A stretch of 64,000 nucleotides of DNA from DASWJZ01 sp963792885 (GCA_963792885.1 CAWBXX010000002.1:124001-188000), one strand, 5' to 3'; positions 54,875 through 63,497 are shown, numbered from the stretch's first letter. Program-made: numbers and translations. Notes: generated by a model not told the origin, from the sequence alone.

Positions 54875-55255
54875 ATGGCGAAGAAGCTCATCATCGTCAT
54901 GGTCAACACCGATCCCCGGAACGGCGAGGAGCTCGGCGCGCCGTTCTTCCAGGCGACGGTCGCAGCCGCCATGGATTACGAGGTCGAGGTGGTCTGCACA
55001 GCGACCGCCGGCCAGCTCATGAAGCAGGGCGTCGCCGAGAAGCTCGTCGTGAAGCCCGGCTCGCCGAAGACCGTCTACGACTTCATCAAGGACGCGCACG
55101 GCGCGGGCGTGAAGTTCTACTGCTGCTCGCCCAATCTCGATCTCTTCGACATGACCCAGGAAGACCTGATCCCCGAATGCGAGGGGATCGTCGGCGGCGC
55201 CAAGGTCATCGAGGACATCATGGAAGACGACGACGCGCGCGTCTTGACCTATTGA
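54875..55255 (+). CDS. dsrE3C: Sulfurtransferase DsrE3C
   Basis: Cytoplasmic sulfur carrier that passes persulfide sulfur towards the sHdr complex, receiving it from TusA. The 126-residue protein has the adjacent cysteine pair FYCCSPNLDLF at C83 and C84, the same positions described for Hyphomicrobium DsrE3C, and the typical start KKLIIVMVNTDPRNGEELG. The upstream in-frame start at 54800 adds 25 unrelated residues overlapping the regulatory sites, so ATG 54875 is chosen. It is the first gene of the contiguous sHdr operon. Confidence 0.9.
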   Translation: MAKKLIIVMVNTDPRNGEELGAPFFQATVAAAMDYEVEVVCTATAGQLMKQGVAEKLVVKPGSPKTVYDFIKDAHGAGVKFYCCSPNLDLFDMTQEDLIPECEGIVGGAKVIEDIMEDDDARVLTY

Positions 55256-55265
55256 AGCGAAACGC

Positions 55266-56030
55266 ATGACCGCGATGACGGCAACGACTGCGGAACGGGG
55301 GACGATCGGCGATCCCATCTCCGCGGCGCCGGCCGTCCCGCAGGCGGAACTCGAAGCGGTGTTCGACGACATCCGCTCGCACATCCTCTACGACCACGAG
55401 CTTCACGGCTGCCTGAACTGCGGCATCTGCACCGCGACCTGCCCCTCCGCGCACTATTACGACTACTCGCCGCGCGAGATCGTGCAGCTTCTCTGGACGG
55501 AGAATCTCGAAGGCATCTACGACGCGATGCAGGAGAAGATCTGGTCCTGTGCGCAGTGCTACACCTGCGCCGCGCGCTGCCCCTTCGAGAACTCGCCCGG
55601 CGGCCTCGTCATGATCATGCGCGAGGTCGCGATCAAGCACGGCATGCAGTCGGCGAAGGACGTGCTCCGCCCCTTCTCGCGCGTGCTCCTGAAGGTCATC
55701 TCGACCGGCAACCAGCTCGCGCCGAACATGATCACGCGCGAGGCCTTCCCGGACTGGGGACCGAACGTCTCGAAGATCGACGCGCCGCTCAACATCCTGA
55801 GGAAGGCGATCCCCGTGCCGACCATGCACACCATGGACACGGCCTGGGAGGTGAATCTCAAGACCTCGGTCGAGCTCTACACGATCTGGGAGGCGACCGG
55901 CGTGCTCGATCAGCTCGAGCAGGTGGACGAGAACCTGTTCGACGTCGTCACCGACGTGATGGACGAGAAGCGTGACGAATACAACGAATGGCTCGAAGAG
56001 CAGGAAGAAGACGAGAACGCGGCGAACTGA
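55266..56030 (+). CDS. shdrC1: sHdrC1, iron-sulfur subunit of sulfur-oxidising heterodisulfide reductase-like complex
   Basis: Electron-transfer subunit of the cytoplasmic sHdr complex that oxidises LbpA-bound sulfur to sulfite. The 254-residue protein has two complete 4Fe-4S motifs: CLNCGICTATCP (C49, C52, C55, C59) and CAQCYTCAARCP (C95, C98, C101, C105), as in HdrC. A conserved acidic C-terminus (EEQEEDENA) follows a long helical region. Eleven bases separate it from dsrE3C. Confidence 0.92.
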   Translation: MTAMTATTAERGTIGDPISAAPAVPQAELEAVFDDIRSHILYDHELHGCLNCGICTATCPSAHYYDYSPREIVQLLWTENLEGIYDAMQEKIWSCAQCYTCAARCPFENSPGGLVMIMREVAIKHGMQSAKDVLRPFSRVLLKVISTGNQLAPNMITREAFPDWGPNVSKIDAPLNILRKAIPVPTMHTMDTAWEVNLKTSVELYTIWEATGVLDQLEQVDENLFDVVTDVMDEKRDEYNEWLEEQEEDENAAN

Positions 56031-56054
56031 GTGCCGCGTCGAAGGAGGATGCCG

Positions 56055-57428
56055 ATGGAAAAGCCCGGCGACAAGAAGCCGGCCTTTAGCGGCTTCGGCG
56101 ACGAGTGGCGCCCGTCCAACCTGACGCCGGCGGAGGCGCAGCGGGCGACGGATTGGGTCGAGGCGAAAATCGACCGCCGCTCGATGCTGACAAAAAAGGA
56201 CCGCGTCGAGGATATCCGCGACGCCATGTGGCAGCTCGAAAAGGACGGCGAGATCGTCGTCCACCGCGTCGACGGTCGCCACGAGCCCGTCGTGGCACGC
56301 ACGCTCTACGGCTGGGAAAAGCGCATCCCGACCACCAATCTCTGGCATCACAAGTCCTGTGGCCAGTGCGGCAACATCCCCGGCTATCCGTCGAGCGTCA
56401 TGTGGCTGATGAACGAGCTCGATGTCGCTTACATCGACGAGACCGACCAGACTTCCTGCACCGCCTGGAACTACCACGGCTCAGGCATCGGCAACGTCGT
56501 CAGCCTCGCCGCGGTTTTCTTGCGAAACTTCCACCAGGCCTATGTCTCGGCGAGGGCGCAGGGGCTCGAAATCGGCACCTATTATCCGCTCGTCCATTGC
56601 GGCACCTCCTTCGGAAACTACAAGGAGATGCGCATCTTCCTCATGCATTCTGCGGAACTCCGCGCCGAGGTGAAGAAGATTCTCGGCAAGCTCGGCCGCC
56701 TCGTCGACGGCAAGCTGCTGATCCCGGAAGAGATCGTGCACTATTCCGAATGGCTGCACGTGATGCGCGAGCGCATCCGCGAGCGCCAGACGATCGACGT
56801 CTCGAGCGTCCGCGCCACCGTCCACCCGGCCTGTCACGTCTACAAGATGGTGCCGGAGGACGTGATCTACGACGAGACGGTAATGGACGGGAACCGGGTC
56901 GCGGTCTCGACCGGCCTCCTTGAGACGCTCGGCGCGAACGTCGTCGACTACTCCACCTGGTACGATTGCTGCGGCTTCGGCTTCCGCCACATCATCGGCG
57001 AGCGCGAGTTCACCCGCTCCTTCGCGATCGACCGCAAGATCAAGGTCGCAGTCGAAGAGGCGAAGGCCGACGTGATGATCGGCCACGACACGGGCTGCAT
57101 CACCACGCTCGACAAGAACCAGTGGATCGGCAAGGCCGTCGACAAGGTCTATGCGCTGCCGATCATGGCCGACTGCCAGTTCGCGGCGCTGGCGCTCGGC
57201 GCGCATCCTTACAAGCTGGCGCAGCTCCACTGGCACGCTTCGCCGTTCGAGACGTTGCTCGAGAAGCTTGGGATCGACTGGCAGAAGGCGAAGGCGGAGT
57301 TCGAGACCTACCTCGAAGAGGTGAAGGCGGGGCGGATCGAGACGCTCTACGATCCGAAGCGCGCGATCACCTCCGGCCCGGGCTACGTGAAGCCGAAATC
57401 GCCCGCTCAGATTGGAGCGGCGGAGTGA
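56055..57428 (+). CDS. shdrB1: sHdrB1, CCG-domain subunit
   Basis: Catalytic-type HdrB-related subunit that holds a non-cubane iron-sulfur cluster through cysteine-rich (CCG) domains. The 457-residue protein has HHKSCGQCGNIPGYPSSV in the first domain, VHPACHVYKMVPEDV and WYDCCGFGFRH in the second, and GHDTGCITTLDKNQW near the end. It is longer than sHdrB2 because of an N-terminal extension (to about residue 90). ATG 56055 is chosen: GGAGG lies 6 bases before it. An earlier GTG at 56031 abuts the sHdrC1 stop and lacks a separate ribosome-binding site. Confidence 0.9.
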   Translation: MEKPGDKKPAFSGFGDEWRPSNLTPAEAQRATDWVEAKIDRRSMLTKKDRVEDIRDAMWQLEKDGEIVVHRVDGRHEPVVARTLYGWEKRIPTTNLWHHKSCGQCGNIPGYPSSVMWLMNELDVAYIDETDQTSCTAWNYHGSGIGNVVSLAAVFLRNFHQAYVSARAQGLEIGTYYPLVHCGTSFGNYKEMRIFLMHSAELRAEVKKILGKLGRLVDGKLLIPEEIVHYSEWLHVMRERIRERQTIDVSSVRATVHPACHVYKMVPEDVIYDETVMDGNRVAVSTGLLETLGANVVDYSTWYDCCGFGFRHIIGEREFTRSFAIDRKIKVAVEEAKADVMIGHDTGCITTLDKNQWIGKAVDKVYALPIMADCQFAALALGAHPYKLAQLHWHASPFETLLEKLGIDWQKAKAEFETYLEEVKAGRIETLYDPKRAITSGPGYVKPKSPAQIGAAE

Positions 57429-58477
57429 GCCGGGCGACGCTTATCGTCGGCGGCGGCCCGGCCGGCTTATCGGCCGCGCATGCGCTCGGCTCCACCGGGC
57501 AGCGCGTCGTACTCGTCGACAAGGAAGACCGCCTCGGCGGCGCGCCGATTCTTTCCGGCTATGCGCGGCTCGTACCGTCGGGCGAGTGGGCCAAGGACGC
57601 GATCGGCGGCATGGTCACGCGCGTCCGTGAGAACCCCAACGTCGATGTTCGACTGGAAAGAACGGTGAAGGCCTTCGCCGGCGAGCCCGGCAGCTTTCGC
57701 GCCACGCTCTCCGACGGCGAAACCGTCGAAGCGGCGAGCGTCATCCTCGCCACCGGCTTCACGCATTTCGATTCCGTCAACAAGCCGGAATGGGGTTTTG
57801 GGACCTATCCCGACGTGGTGACGACCACGCAGGTCGAGCAGATGTTCTCCTCCGGCAAGGGCGTCCGCTGCCCATCCGACGGCCGCAAGCCGGAGCGCGT
57901 TGCGATCCTGCTTTGCGTCGGCTCGCGCGACCGCCAGATCGGCCGCGAATGGTGCTCCAAAATCTGCTGCACCGTCTCTTCCAACATCGCCATGGAGATC
58001 CGCGAGGCGCTGCCCGACTGCAACGTTTACATCTACTACATGGATATCCGCACTTTCGGCCTCTATGAGGGCCTCTATTATTGGGAGAGCCAGGAGAAGT
58101 ATCGCGTCAAATACATCAAGGCGCGCATCGCCGAGGTGACCTCCGATGGCAAGCGGCTGATCGTGAAGGGCGAGGACACGCTGGTGAAGCGGCCGATTAC
58201 GATCCCCTTCGACATGGTGGTGCACGCGATCGGCATGGACCCGAACGTCGACAATATGACGCTCGCCGCGATCTTCGACGTCGATCTCGAGAAGCACGGC
58301 TTCATCGCCAAGGCCTCCGCCTACGCGCACGCTTCGGAGACGACGCGCCCCGGAATCTTCGTTGCGGGCGCTGCGACCGGGCCGGAGACCATCGACGATT
58401 CGATCGCGCAGGGGCGCTCCGCCGCGATCGCGGCGCTGAGCTTCGCGAGCGGCGCAATGCGCGAGGCAGCGGAGTGA
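57425..58477 (+). CDS. shdrA: sHdrA, FAD-binding subunit
   Basis: Central flavoprotein of the sHdr complex. The 350-residue protein starts with the dinucleotide-binding motif ATLIVGGGPAGLSAAHALG and DKEDRLGGAPILSGY, has a second nucleotide element VILATGFTHFD, a cysteine segment EWCSKICCTVSSNIAME for an iron-sulfur cluster, and GIFVAGAATGPETIDDSIAQG. The short length without methanogen-type insert domains is typical of sHdrA. GTG 57425 overlaps the sHdrB1 stop (GTGA) and is the only start that leaves the FAD motif at the N-terminus. Confidence 0.92.
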   Translation: MSRATLIVGGGPAGLSAAHALGSTGQRVVLVDKEDRLGGAPILSGYARLVPSGEWAKDAIGGMVTRVRENPNVDVRLERTVKAFAGEPGSFRATLSDGETVEAASVILATGFTHFDSVNKPEWGFGTYPDVVTTTQVEQMFSSGKGVRCPSDGRKPERVAILLCVGSRDRQIGREWCSKICCTVSSNIAMEIREALPDCNVYIYYMDIRTFGLYEGLYYWESQEKYRVKYIKARIAEVTSDGKRLIVKGEDTLVKRPITIPFDMVVHAIGMDPNVDNMTLAAIFDVDLEKHGFIAKASAYAHASETTRPGIFVAGAATGPETIDDSIAQGRSAAIAALSFASGAMREAAE

Positions 58478-59346
58478 TGGGCGGCCTTCGCCAACGCACG
58501 ACAAGCACGCCGGCGGCGGCGCAGCCCGTACTCGATCTGTCGGGACCAAAACTCCGCCGCGCCTTCGAGAGTCTCGCGGAGTGCGCGGAGCCGACGGGCG
58601 GCGTGGAGCGCTACGTCGGCGCTCTGGCGCTGAAGGCTTCGCTCTTCGAGGAAGTACTCGGCAAGGGCCGCGTACACGAGCTGACCGAAGCCGAGCTTTG
58701 CGACCTTTGCGCTTTCGTCGCGCCGGTCAGGCGGCGGATCGCGCCCTGGCTCGGCGCAAACGGCTTTCCAGCCATGCGCCGGCGCTTGGTCGCACTTCTC
58801 GACGGCTGGTCGGATGTAACGACCGCCGACCGCCGCATGAGCGCCTTCATCGACAGCTTCCCGGCCGATCGAGAGCACCGCTGGGTGCGCGACCTCGCGG
58901 CCGAGGTGCTGCATTACGCGGCGCCGGAGCGCTATCCGCTGATGACGCGCTGGATGTGGGATGCGCGCGTCAATACCGGCGTGCTGCGCGAAATCTGGCA
59001 TGCCGAGGACATCGATTCGATCCAAATCTCGATCGCCGACGATTTCGCGACCTTCGCCGTACTGAGCGAGGAACTCGGCGGTTTCCTGGCGACGAACGGC
59101 GTCTATCGCGATCTCCCTTTCACCGTCGATCTCCTGTCAGCCCACATCTACGCCGCCTACATCAACGATCTCGGCGGCCAGTACCTGCACGCTGATTTCT
59201 GCGGCGGCGCCAAGCACGATCCGATGACGCATACGCGCCGCATGCTTGGGCTCGACGCGGTCGATTCCGAATCCGGCCGCACGCGGCTGAAGCTGATCGA
59301 CGGCGAGGCCTATGTGCTCGGCCAGCGTCTGCGGCTGAGCGCCTGA
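58477..59346 (+). CDS. Conserved sHdr-operon protein of unknown function (sHdrH/hyp)
   Basis: A 289-residue cytosolic protein always expected between shdrA and shdrC2 in this type of operon, but with no assigned function. No cofactor motif is visible. Notable conserved stretches are SFPADREHRWVRDLAAEVLHY, YPLMTRWMWDARVNTGVLREI and HIYAAYINDLGGQYLHADFCGG, with several Trp and His residues. It appears mostly helical, with no signal peptide or membrane segment. ATG 58477 overlaps the shdrA stop by one base (TGATG). A scaffold or maturation role is possible, by inference from position. Confidence 0.75.
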   Translation: MGGLRQRTTSTPAAAQPVLDLSGPKLRRAFESLAECAEPTGGVERYVGALALKASLFEEVLGKGRVHELTEAELCDLCAFVAPVRRRIAPWLGANGFPAMRRRLVALLDGWSDVTTADRRMSAFIDSFPADREHRWVRDLAAEVLHYAAPERYPLMTRWMWDARVNTGVLREIWHAEDIDSIQISIADDFATFAVLSEELGGFLATNGVYRDLPFTVDLLSAHIYAAYINDLGGQYLHADFCGGAKHDPMTHTRRMLGLDAVDSESGRTRLKLIDGEAYVLGQRLRLSA

Positions 59347-59356
59347 GAGGCCGGCG

Positions 59357-60118
59357 ATGCCAATCCATGAAAAATCTCTGATCCGCCCCGAGAATCTCAT
59401 CACGCACGAGCATCTGACCATCGACGGCGTCGACGTCTCTGGTCACTGGAGCACGTTCATCAACTCGCGCGTCGTCACCGATTACAACGAAGACATGCAG
59501 GAGGAGATCGCGGCGCTGCCCGGCGGCGAGTTCATCCATCGCTGCTGGCAATGCGGCTCCTGCACCAATGCCTGCACGGTCAATGCGCTCAACCCCGACT
59601 TCAACCCGCGCTACTGGATCTACCTGATCCGCATGGGCTTCGAGGACGAGCTGCTGCGCGACAAGGACATCATCTGGCAGTGCGTGTCCTGCAACAAATG
59701 CACCTATGCCTGTCCGCGCGACGTGAACCCCGAAGGGGTGATGAAGGCGACCGCACACTGGCTGGAGCTGAAGGGCCATACCGAGCCGAAGCCGGCGACG
59801 GTCTTCGACGACATCTTTTCAACGCAGGTCTTCGAGACCGGCAAGATCGAGGACGGCCGCGTGCTGCAGCAATTTTTCCGACGCACCGGTCAGCCGCTCT
59901 TCCAGGACTGGCTGGTGGCGTTGGTTCGCGGTCTCGCATTCCGCCTGCCGATCGGCCTGCTGACCAAGCTCGGCCTCGCCACGCTCTTCCGCCCGAAGAC
60001 GCGCGGCTGGACGAGGGCGCGCGCCGCGCTCGATGACTACGTCGAGGAGCGCCACGCTGCCGACCGCCGCGCGCTCGGCCTCGATGCGCGCGGCGCTGAA
60101 TTGGGAACCGAGCAATGA
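59357..60118 (+). CDS. shdrC2: sHdrC2, iron-sulfur subunit
   Basis: Second HdrC-like electron-transfer subunit. The 253-residue protein carries CWQCGSCTNACTV (C63, C66, C69, C73; no proline after the last Cys) and CVSCNKCTYACP (C109, C112, C115, C119), two 4Fe-4S sites. The N-terminus has IDGVDVSGHWSTFINSRVVTDYN. The ATG at 59357 follows GAGAGG by 7 bases. The stop overlaps the shdrB2 start (ATGA), showing tight coupling between the C2 and B2 subunits. Confidence 0.9.
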   Translation: MPIHEKSLIRPENLITHEHLTIDGVDVSGHWSTFINSRVVTDYNEDMQEEIAALPGGEFIHRCWQCGSCTNACTVNALNPDFNPRYWIYLIRMGFEDELLRDKDIIWQCVSCNKCTYACPRDVNPEGVMKATAHWLELKGHTEPKPATVFDDIFSTQVFETGKIEDGRVLQQFFRRTGQPLFQDWLVALVRGLAFRLPIGLLTKLGLATLFRPKTRGWTRARAALDDYVEERHAADRRALGLDARGAELGTEQ

Positions 60119-61038
60119 GCGGCAAGCATCAAAAGGTCGCCTATTATCCCGGCTGCGCGCTCGAAGGCACCGGCCACGCCTACAATCGCTCCACCAAGGC
60201 GCTCGGCAAGGCGTTCGGCCTCGATCTCGTCGAGCTCAAGAACTGGAACTGCTGTGGCGCGATGGAGGTGAAGAACGTCGATCCGAAGCTGCAGACCTAC
60301 CTCTCCGCGCGCAATCTCTCGATCGCCGAGGAGATGGGCTTCGACACTGTGATGGCGCCCTGCAACGGCTGCTATCACAACCTCAAGAAGGCCGAATACG
60401 ACCTCGCCAACGACGAGGCTTCACGCGAGGTGACGGAGCGGCTCTCCACGAAAGCGGGTCACAAGACCTATGAAGCCGGCAAGGTGGAGACGATCCACGC
60501 GCTCGACTGGATCAAGGATTCGGTCGGCGAGGAGGGCCTGAAGGCACGCGTCAAGAACTCGCTGAAGGGCCTCAAGGTCGCCAACTATTACGGCTGCATG
60601 TACACGCGCCCCCGCCACATCTTCCCGGAGAAGGACAAGGGGCCGGGCTCGGAGTCGACCTACAAGCCGCATTTCATGGACGATCTTCTCGCAGCGGCGG
60701 GCGCCGAGAATGTCGAATACCCGCTGAAGACGGCATGCTGCGGCGGCGCGCATACGCTGTCGGATTCCGACACCTCGACCAAGCTGGTGCTGAACCTTCT
60801 GACGACGGCGGAAGCCTGCGGCGCCGAGGTGATCGCCACCGAATGCCCGACCTGCCACACCGGGCTGGAGATGCATCAGATGCGCGCCGAGAAGGTGTTC
60901 GGCAAGAAGACCAAGGTGAAGATCCTTTACTTCACGCAGCTTCTCGGGATCGCGCTCGGCCTCTCGCCCCGCAAGGTCGGCGTGCACGAGAACATGTCGG
61001 AGTCGCAGGATCTCCTCTACGAGAAGGGGTTGATCTGA
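60115..61038 (+). CDS. shdrB2: sHdrB2, CCG-domain catalytic subunit
   Basis: HdrB-type subunit with two full CCG domains and therefore two possible non-cubane clusters. In the 307-residue protein the first domain has YYPGCALEGTGHAYN, WNCCGAMEVK and APCNGCYHNLKKAEYD; the second has YYGCMYTRP, TACCGGAHTLSD and TECPTCHTGLEMHQ. This is where heterodisulfide-like chemistry on LbpA is expected. Its stop overlaps the ATG of the next unknown gene (TGATG at 61036-61040). Confidence 0.92.
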   Translation: MSGKHQKVAYYPGCALEGTGHAYNRSTKALGKAFGLDLVELKNWNCCGAMEVKNVDPKLQTYLSARNLSIAEEMGFDTVMAPCNGCYHNLKKAEYDLANDEASREVTERLSTKAGHKTYEAGKVETIHALDWIKDSVGEEGLKARVKNSLKGLKVANYYGCMYTRPRHIFPEKDKGPGSESTYKPHFMDDLLAAAGAENVEYPLKTACCGGAHTLSDSDTSTKLVLNLLTTAEACGAEVIATECPTCHTGLEMHQMRAEKVFGKKTKVKILYFTQLLGIALGLSPRKVGVHENMSESQDLLYEKGLI

Positions 61039-61478
61039 TGGCGCGCCCTGAAATGCCGATGCCGACGCTGATTGAGCGCCTCGATGCGATGATCGCAATG
61101 CCAGACACGGCGCTTGCTTCCGCTGCCACGCGCGTCGCTGATGAGCTGCTTCTGATTGGCGAGACCGCGCTCGAAAGCTGGGTCCGTTCGCGCGGCGAGA
61201 CGCCGACCGACGCGGCCTCGGAGGGCTTCCGGCTCCTGGCGCTGCATCGCCAGGGCGCCCGTGGCGTGCCGAGCTTCAATGCTTGCCGCGAGACCTGTCG
61301 CGAGCTGGTCTATCATCGCAATTGCGTCGTTGCCGCGACCGAGCGCGCCGAGATCGTCAAGAGGCTCCGCCTCGGCGCCATGGTGGCGCGGCACCTTGTG
61401 CTTTTCATCGACGGCAAGCTGGAGACCGCCGGGACTCGGCGAGTTCTGCTGCTCATCGCGCGCCCTTCGCCAACATGA
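61038..61478 (+). CDS. Conserved protein of unknown function between shdrB2 and lbpA
   Basis: A 146-residue predicted helical protein with no recognised domain. It begins PTLIERLDAMIAMPDTALAS and includes SFNACRETCRELVYHRNCVVA, three cysteines in a CxxxC-N8-C spacing that could bind metal or act in thiol exchange. The start overlaps the shdrB2 stop by one base, so it is part of the operon. The last residues (RRVLLLIARPSPT) look less conserved in character than the rest. Function unknown; location suggests a role in LbpA delivery or assembly. Confidence 0.6.
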   Translation: MARPEMPMPTLIERLDAMIAMPDTALASAATRVADELLLIGETALESWVRSRGETPTDAASEGFRLLALHRQGARGVPSFNACRETCRELVYHRNCVVAATERAEIVKRLRLGAMVARHLVLFIDGKLETAGTRRVLLLIARPSPT

Positions 61479-61519
61479 CGCCGCGCCTGCGGCCGGAACG
61501 ATCTGACAAGGACGCCGCC

Positions 61520-61972
61520 ATGCCAACCGTCCGCGGATGCAGCCTTCCCGACGACCTTCTCTACGACGTGGACAACAACATCTGGTACCGCGACGAAGGC
61601 GACGGCATCGTCACGCTCGGCATGACCACGGTCGCCGCCGCGATGGCCGGCCCGCTTGTCGCTTTCACGCCGAAAAAGGCCGGCCGCTCAGTCAATGCAG
61701 GGAAATCCTGCGCAACGGTCGAATCCGGCAAATGGGTCGGCCCCGCCAAGATCGCATTCGACGCCGAGGTCGTTGCCGTCAACGATACGCTGCAAGCGAA
61801 CCCGAAGCTCGCGGGCGGCGATCCCTACGGCGAGGGCTGGATGGTGAAGGTGAAGCCCGCCGACTGGGACGGCGTGAAAGGAACGCTCACACCCGGCACG
61901 GCGGTCGCCGAGCCTTACGAAGCAAAAATGACGGCCGACCAGTTCGCGGGCTGTGCGGCAGCGGCAGCGTGA
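61520..61972 (+). CDS. lbpA: Lipoate-binding protein LbpA
   Basis: GcvH-like lipoyl carrier dedicated to sulfur oxidation; sulfur is thought to be bound on the lipoyl arm while sHdr oxidises it. The 150-residue protein has the H-protein fold and the lipoylation loop ATVESGKWVGPAKIAFD with the modified lysine at K71; DNNIWYRDEGDGIVTLGMT is the N-terminal H-protein signature. AAGGAC stands 8 bases before ATG 61520; an upstream in-frame ATG at 61474 has no such site. It lies in the same locus as its ligase (52314), supporting function as a matched pair. Confidence 0.92.
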   Translation: MPTVRGCSLPDDLLYDVDNNIWYRDEGDGIVTLGMTTVAAAMAGPLVAFTPKKAGRSVNAGKSCATVESGKWVGPAKIAFDAEVVAVNDTLQANPKLAGGDPYGEGWMVKVKPADWDGVKGTLTPGTAVAEPYEAKMTADQFAGCAAAAA

Positions 61973-62005
61973 TGAGCGCTGCTCGAACCAACATGAGGTG
62001 ATGCC

Positions 62006-62503
62006 ATGGCAGACACTGGGAGCAATACCAAGAAGCTGTCGATGATCGTGACCAAGGGCTCGCTCGACTGGGCCTATCCGCCTTTCATCCTGGCGACGAC
62101 CGCCGCCGCGATGGGCCTCGAAGTCTCGATGTTCTTCACCTTCTACGGCCTGACGCTTCTGAAGAAGAAGCTCGACCTGAACGTCACCACGCTCGGCAAC
62201 CCGGCGATGCAGATGCCGATGTTCGGCATGCATATCGGCATGCCGAACCTGATGTCGGCAGTGCCGGGCGTCGATGCCGCGGCGACCGCGATGATGAAGA
62301 ACCTGATCAAGAAGAAGGGCGTCGCCTCGATCGAGGAGCTGCGCGGGATGGCGGTCGAGGCCGACGTGGAGATGATCGCCTGCCAGATGACCATGGACCT
62401 CTTCGAGTACAAGATGGACGAACTGATCGAAGGCCCGGTGCTCGGCGGCGCGGCCACCTATATCGAGACCGCCAGCAACAGCGACATCAACCTCTTCATC
62501 TGA
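62006..62503 (+). CDS. DsrE-like sulfur-transfer protein (DsrE2/DsrE3-type, DrsH family)
   Basis: A 165-residue protein of the DsrE/DsrF/DrsH-like family. The start KKLSMIVTKGSLDWAYPPFIL and VSMFFTFYGLTLLKKKLD are typical; the redox-active cysteine candidate is in MIACQMTMDLF. Several methionine-rich helices (MQMPMFGMHIGMPNLM) may form a hydrophobic surface. It sits between lbpA and tusA, consistent with persulfide transfer. The subfamily letter (DsrE2 or DsrE3) is not certain from sequence alone. ATG 62006 has AGGTGATG just upstream. Confidence 0.8.
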   Translation: MADTGSNTKKLSMIVTKGSLDWAYPPFILATTAAAMGLEVSMFFTFYGLTLLKKKLDLNVTTLGNPAMQMPMFGMHIGMPNLMSAVPGVDAAATAMMKNLIKKKGVASIEELRGMAVEADVEMIACQMTMDLFEYKMDELIEGPVLGGAATYIETASNSDINLFI

Positions 62504-62538
62504 CGACACGAAACGACGCGCCTCGCGGAGGAAATTCC

Positions 62539-62766
62539 ATGGCCGACCAGGTTCTCGACGCCAAAGGGCTGAACTGCCCGCTCCCCATCCTCAAGGCCAA
62601 GAAGGCGCTGAAGGACGTTCCCATGGGCGGCACGCTTCAGGTGATCGCCACAGACCCCGGTGCGGTGAAGGACTTCGAGGCCTTCTGCCGTACGACCGGC
62701 AACGAGCTTGTGGAGTCGAAGGCGGACGACAAGGTCTTCAGCTTCCTGATCAAGCGCATGTCGTGA
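62539..62766 (+). CDS. tusA: Sulfur carrier protein TusA
   Basis: A 75-residue TusA: the active-site cysteine is in KGLNCPLPILKAKKAL (C13), the CPxP motif, with VIATDPGAVKDFEAFCRTTG following. TusA carries persulfide sulfur between rhodanese, DsrE proteins and the oxidising complex. Preceded by GGAGGAAAT at ideal spacing. It follows a DsrE-like gene and precedes another, forming one of two DsrE/TusA pairs. Confidence 0.92.
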   Translation: MADQVLDAKGLNCPLPILKAKKALKDVPMGGTLQVIATDPGAVKDFEAFCRTTGNELVESKADDKVFSFLIKRMS

Positions 62767-62779
62767 GGCGAGGCGGCGA

Positions 62780-63178
62780 ATGGCATCGGCATCCCTCTAC
62801 ATCCTGCTCTGCTCCGGCGAGCACGAGAAGATTCAGATGGCGGCGATGATGGCGTCGGTCGGCGCCGTGTCGGAGCGCCCGGTCGAGGTTTTCGTCTCGA
62901 TGAACGCCATTCTCGCCTTCGAGAAGGGAAAGAAGCCGGACGAGCGCTATCGCGGCGGCGCCTTTTCCAAGCTTCTGAAGGACAAGCGCGCGCCCGACGC
63001 AGTCGCTCTCTTCGGCCAGGGCAAGGAGCTCGGCGATCTCAAGATGTGGGCGTGCTCCATGGCGCTCGATGTCAAGGGCTGGGAGATGGACGCGCTCGAG
63101 GACGGGCTCTTCGACGGCCCGATGGGCCTAACGAAGTTTCTGTCCGACGCCGAGAACGGCCAGTTCGTCACGTTGTAA
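62780..63178 (+). CDS. DsrE-family protein, second copy
   Basis: A 132-residue DsrE/DsrF-fold protein: SLYILLCSGEHEKIQMAAMMAS near the start, RPVEVFVSMNAILAFEKGKK, and a cysteine in LKMWACSMALDVKGWEMDALED that aligns with the DsrE active-site cysteine region. It belongs to a different subgroup from the genes at 54875 and 62006. It lies between two tusA genes; a role as sulfur acceptor is inferred. Confidence 0.75.
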   Translation: MASASLYILLCSGEHEKIQMAAMMASVGAVSERPVEVFVSMNAILAFEKGKKPDERYRGGAFSKLLKDKRAPDAVALFGQGKELGDLKMWACSMALDVKGWEMDALEDGLFDGPMGLTKFLSDAENGQFVTL

Positions 63179-63187
63179 GGGGCAAGG

Positions 63188-63418
63188 ATGAGTGAACGCA
63201 CCAAGATCGACGCGCGCGGCGCCTACTGCCCCGGCCCTCTGATGGAGCTGATCGCCGGCTTGAAGCTCATCGAGATCGGCGACGAGATTGAAGTGCTCTC
63301 GACCGACAAGGGCTCGGCCAAGGACATCCCTGAATGGGTTGCGAAGGTGCACCACGAGATCGTGAGCTCGACTGAGGAAAACGGCGTCTGGAGCCTTGTG
63401 GTGCGCAAGGCGAAGTAG
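63188..63418 (+). CDS. TusA-family sulfurtransferase, second copy
   Basis: A 76-residue TusA-like protein with the active-site cysteine in RGAYCPGPLMELIAGLK (C14, CPGP in place of CPLP) and VLSTDKGSAKDIPEWVAKV. The different proline-motif residue and tail suggest a different partner from the canonical tusA 422 bases upstream. It precedes the SQR-like flavoprotein gene; sequence between them (63419-63497) contains GGAGGAAGGAAA as the next ribosome-binding site. Confidence 0.85.
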   Translation: MSERTKIDARGAYCPGPLMELIAGLKLIEIGDEIEVLSTDKGSAKDIPEWVAKVHHEIVSSTEENGVWSLVVRKAK

Positions 63419-63497
63419 GCGACCGTGAAGCGAGGAACGGCGGCGGGGGCCGCCCAAGAAAGATGACGAGAGAAGAACCGAGACGGGAGGAAGGAAA

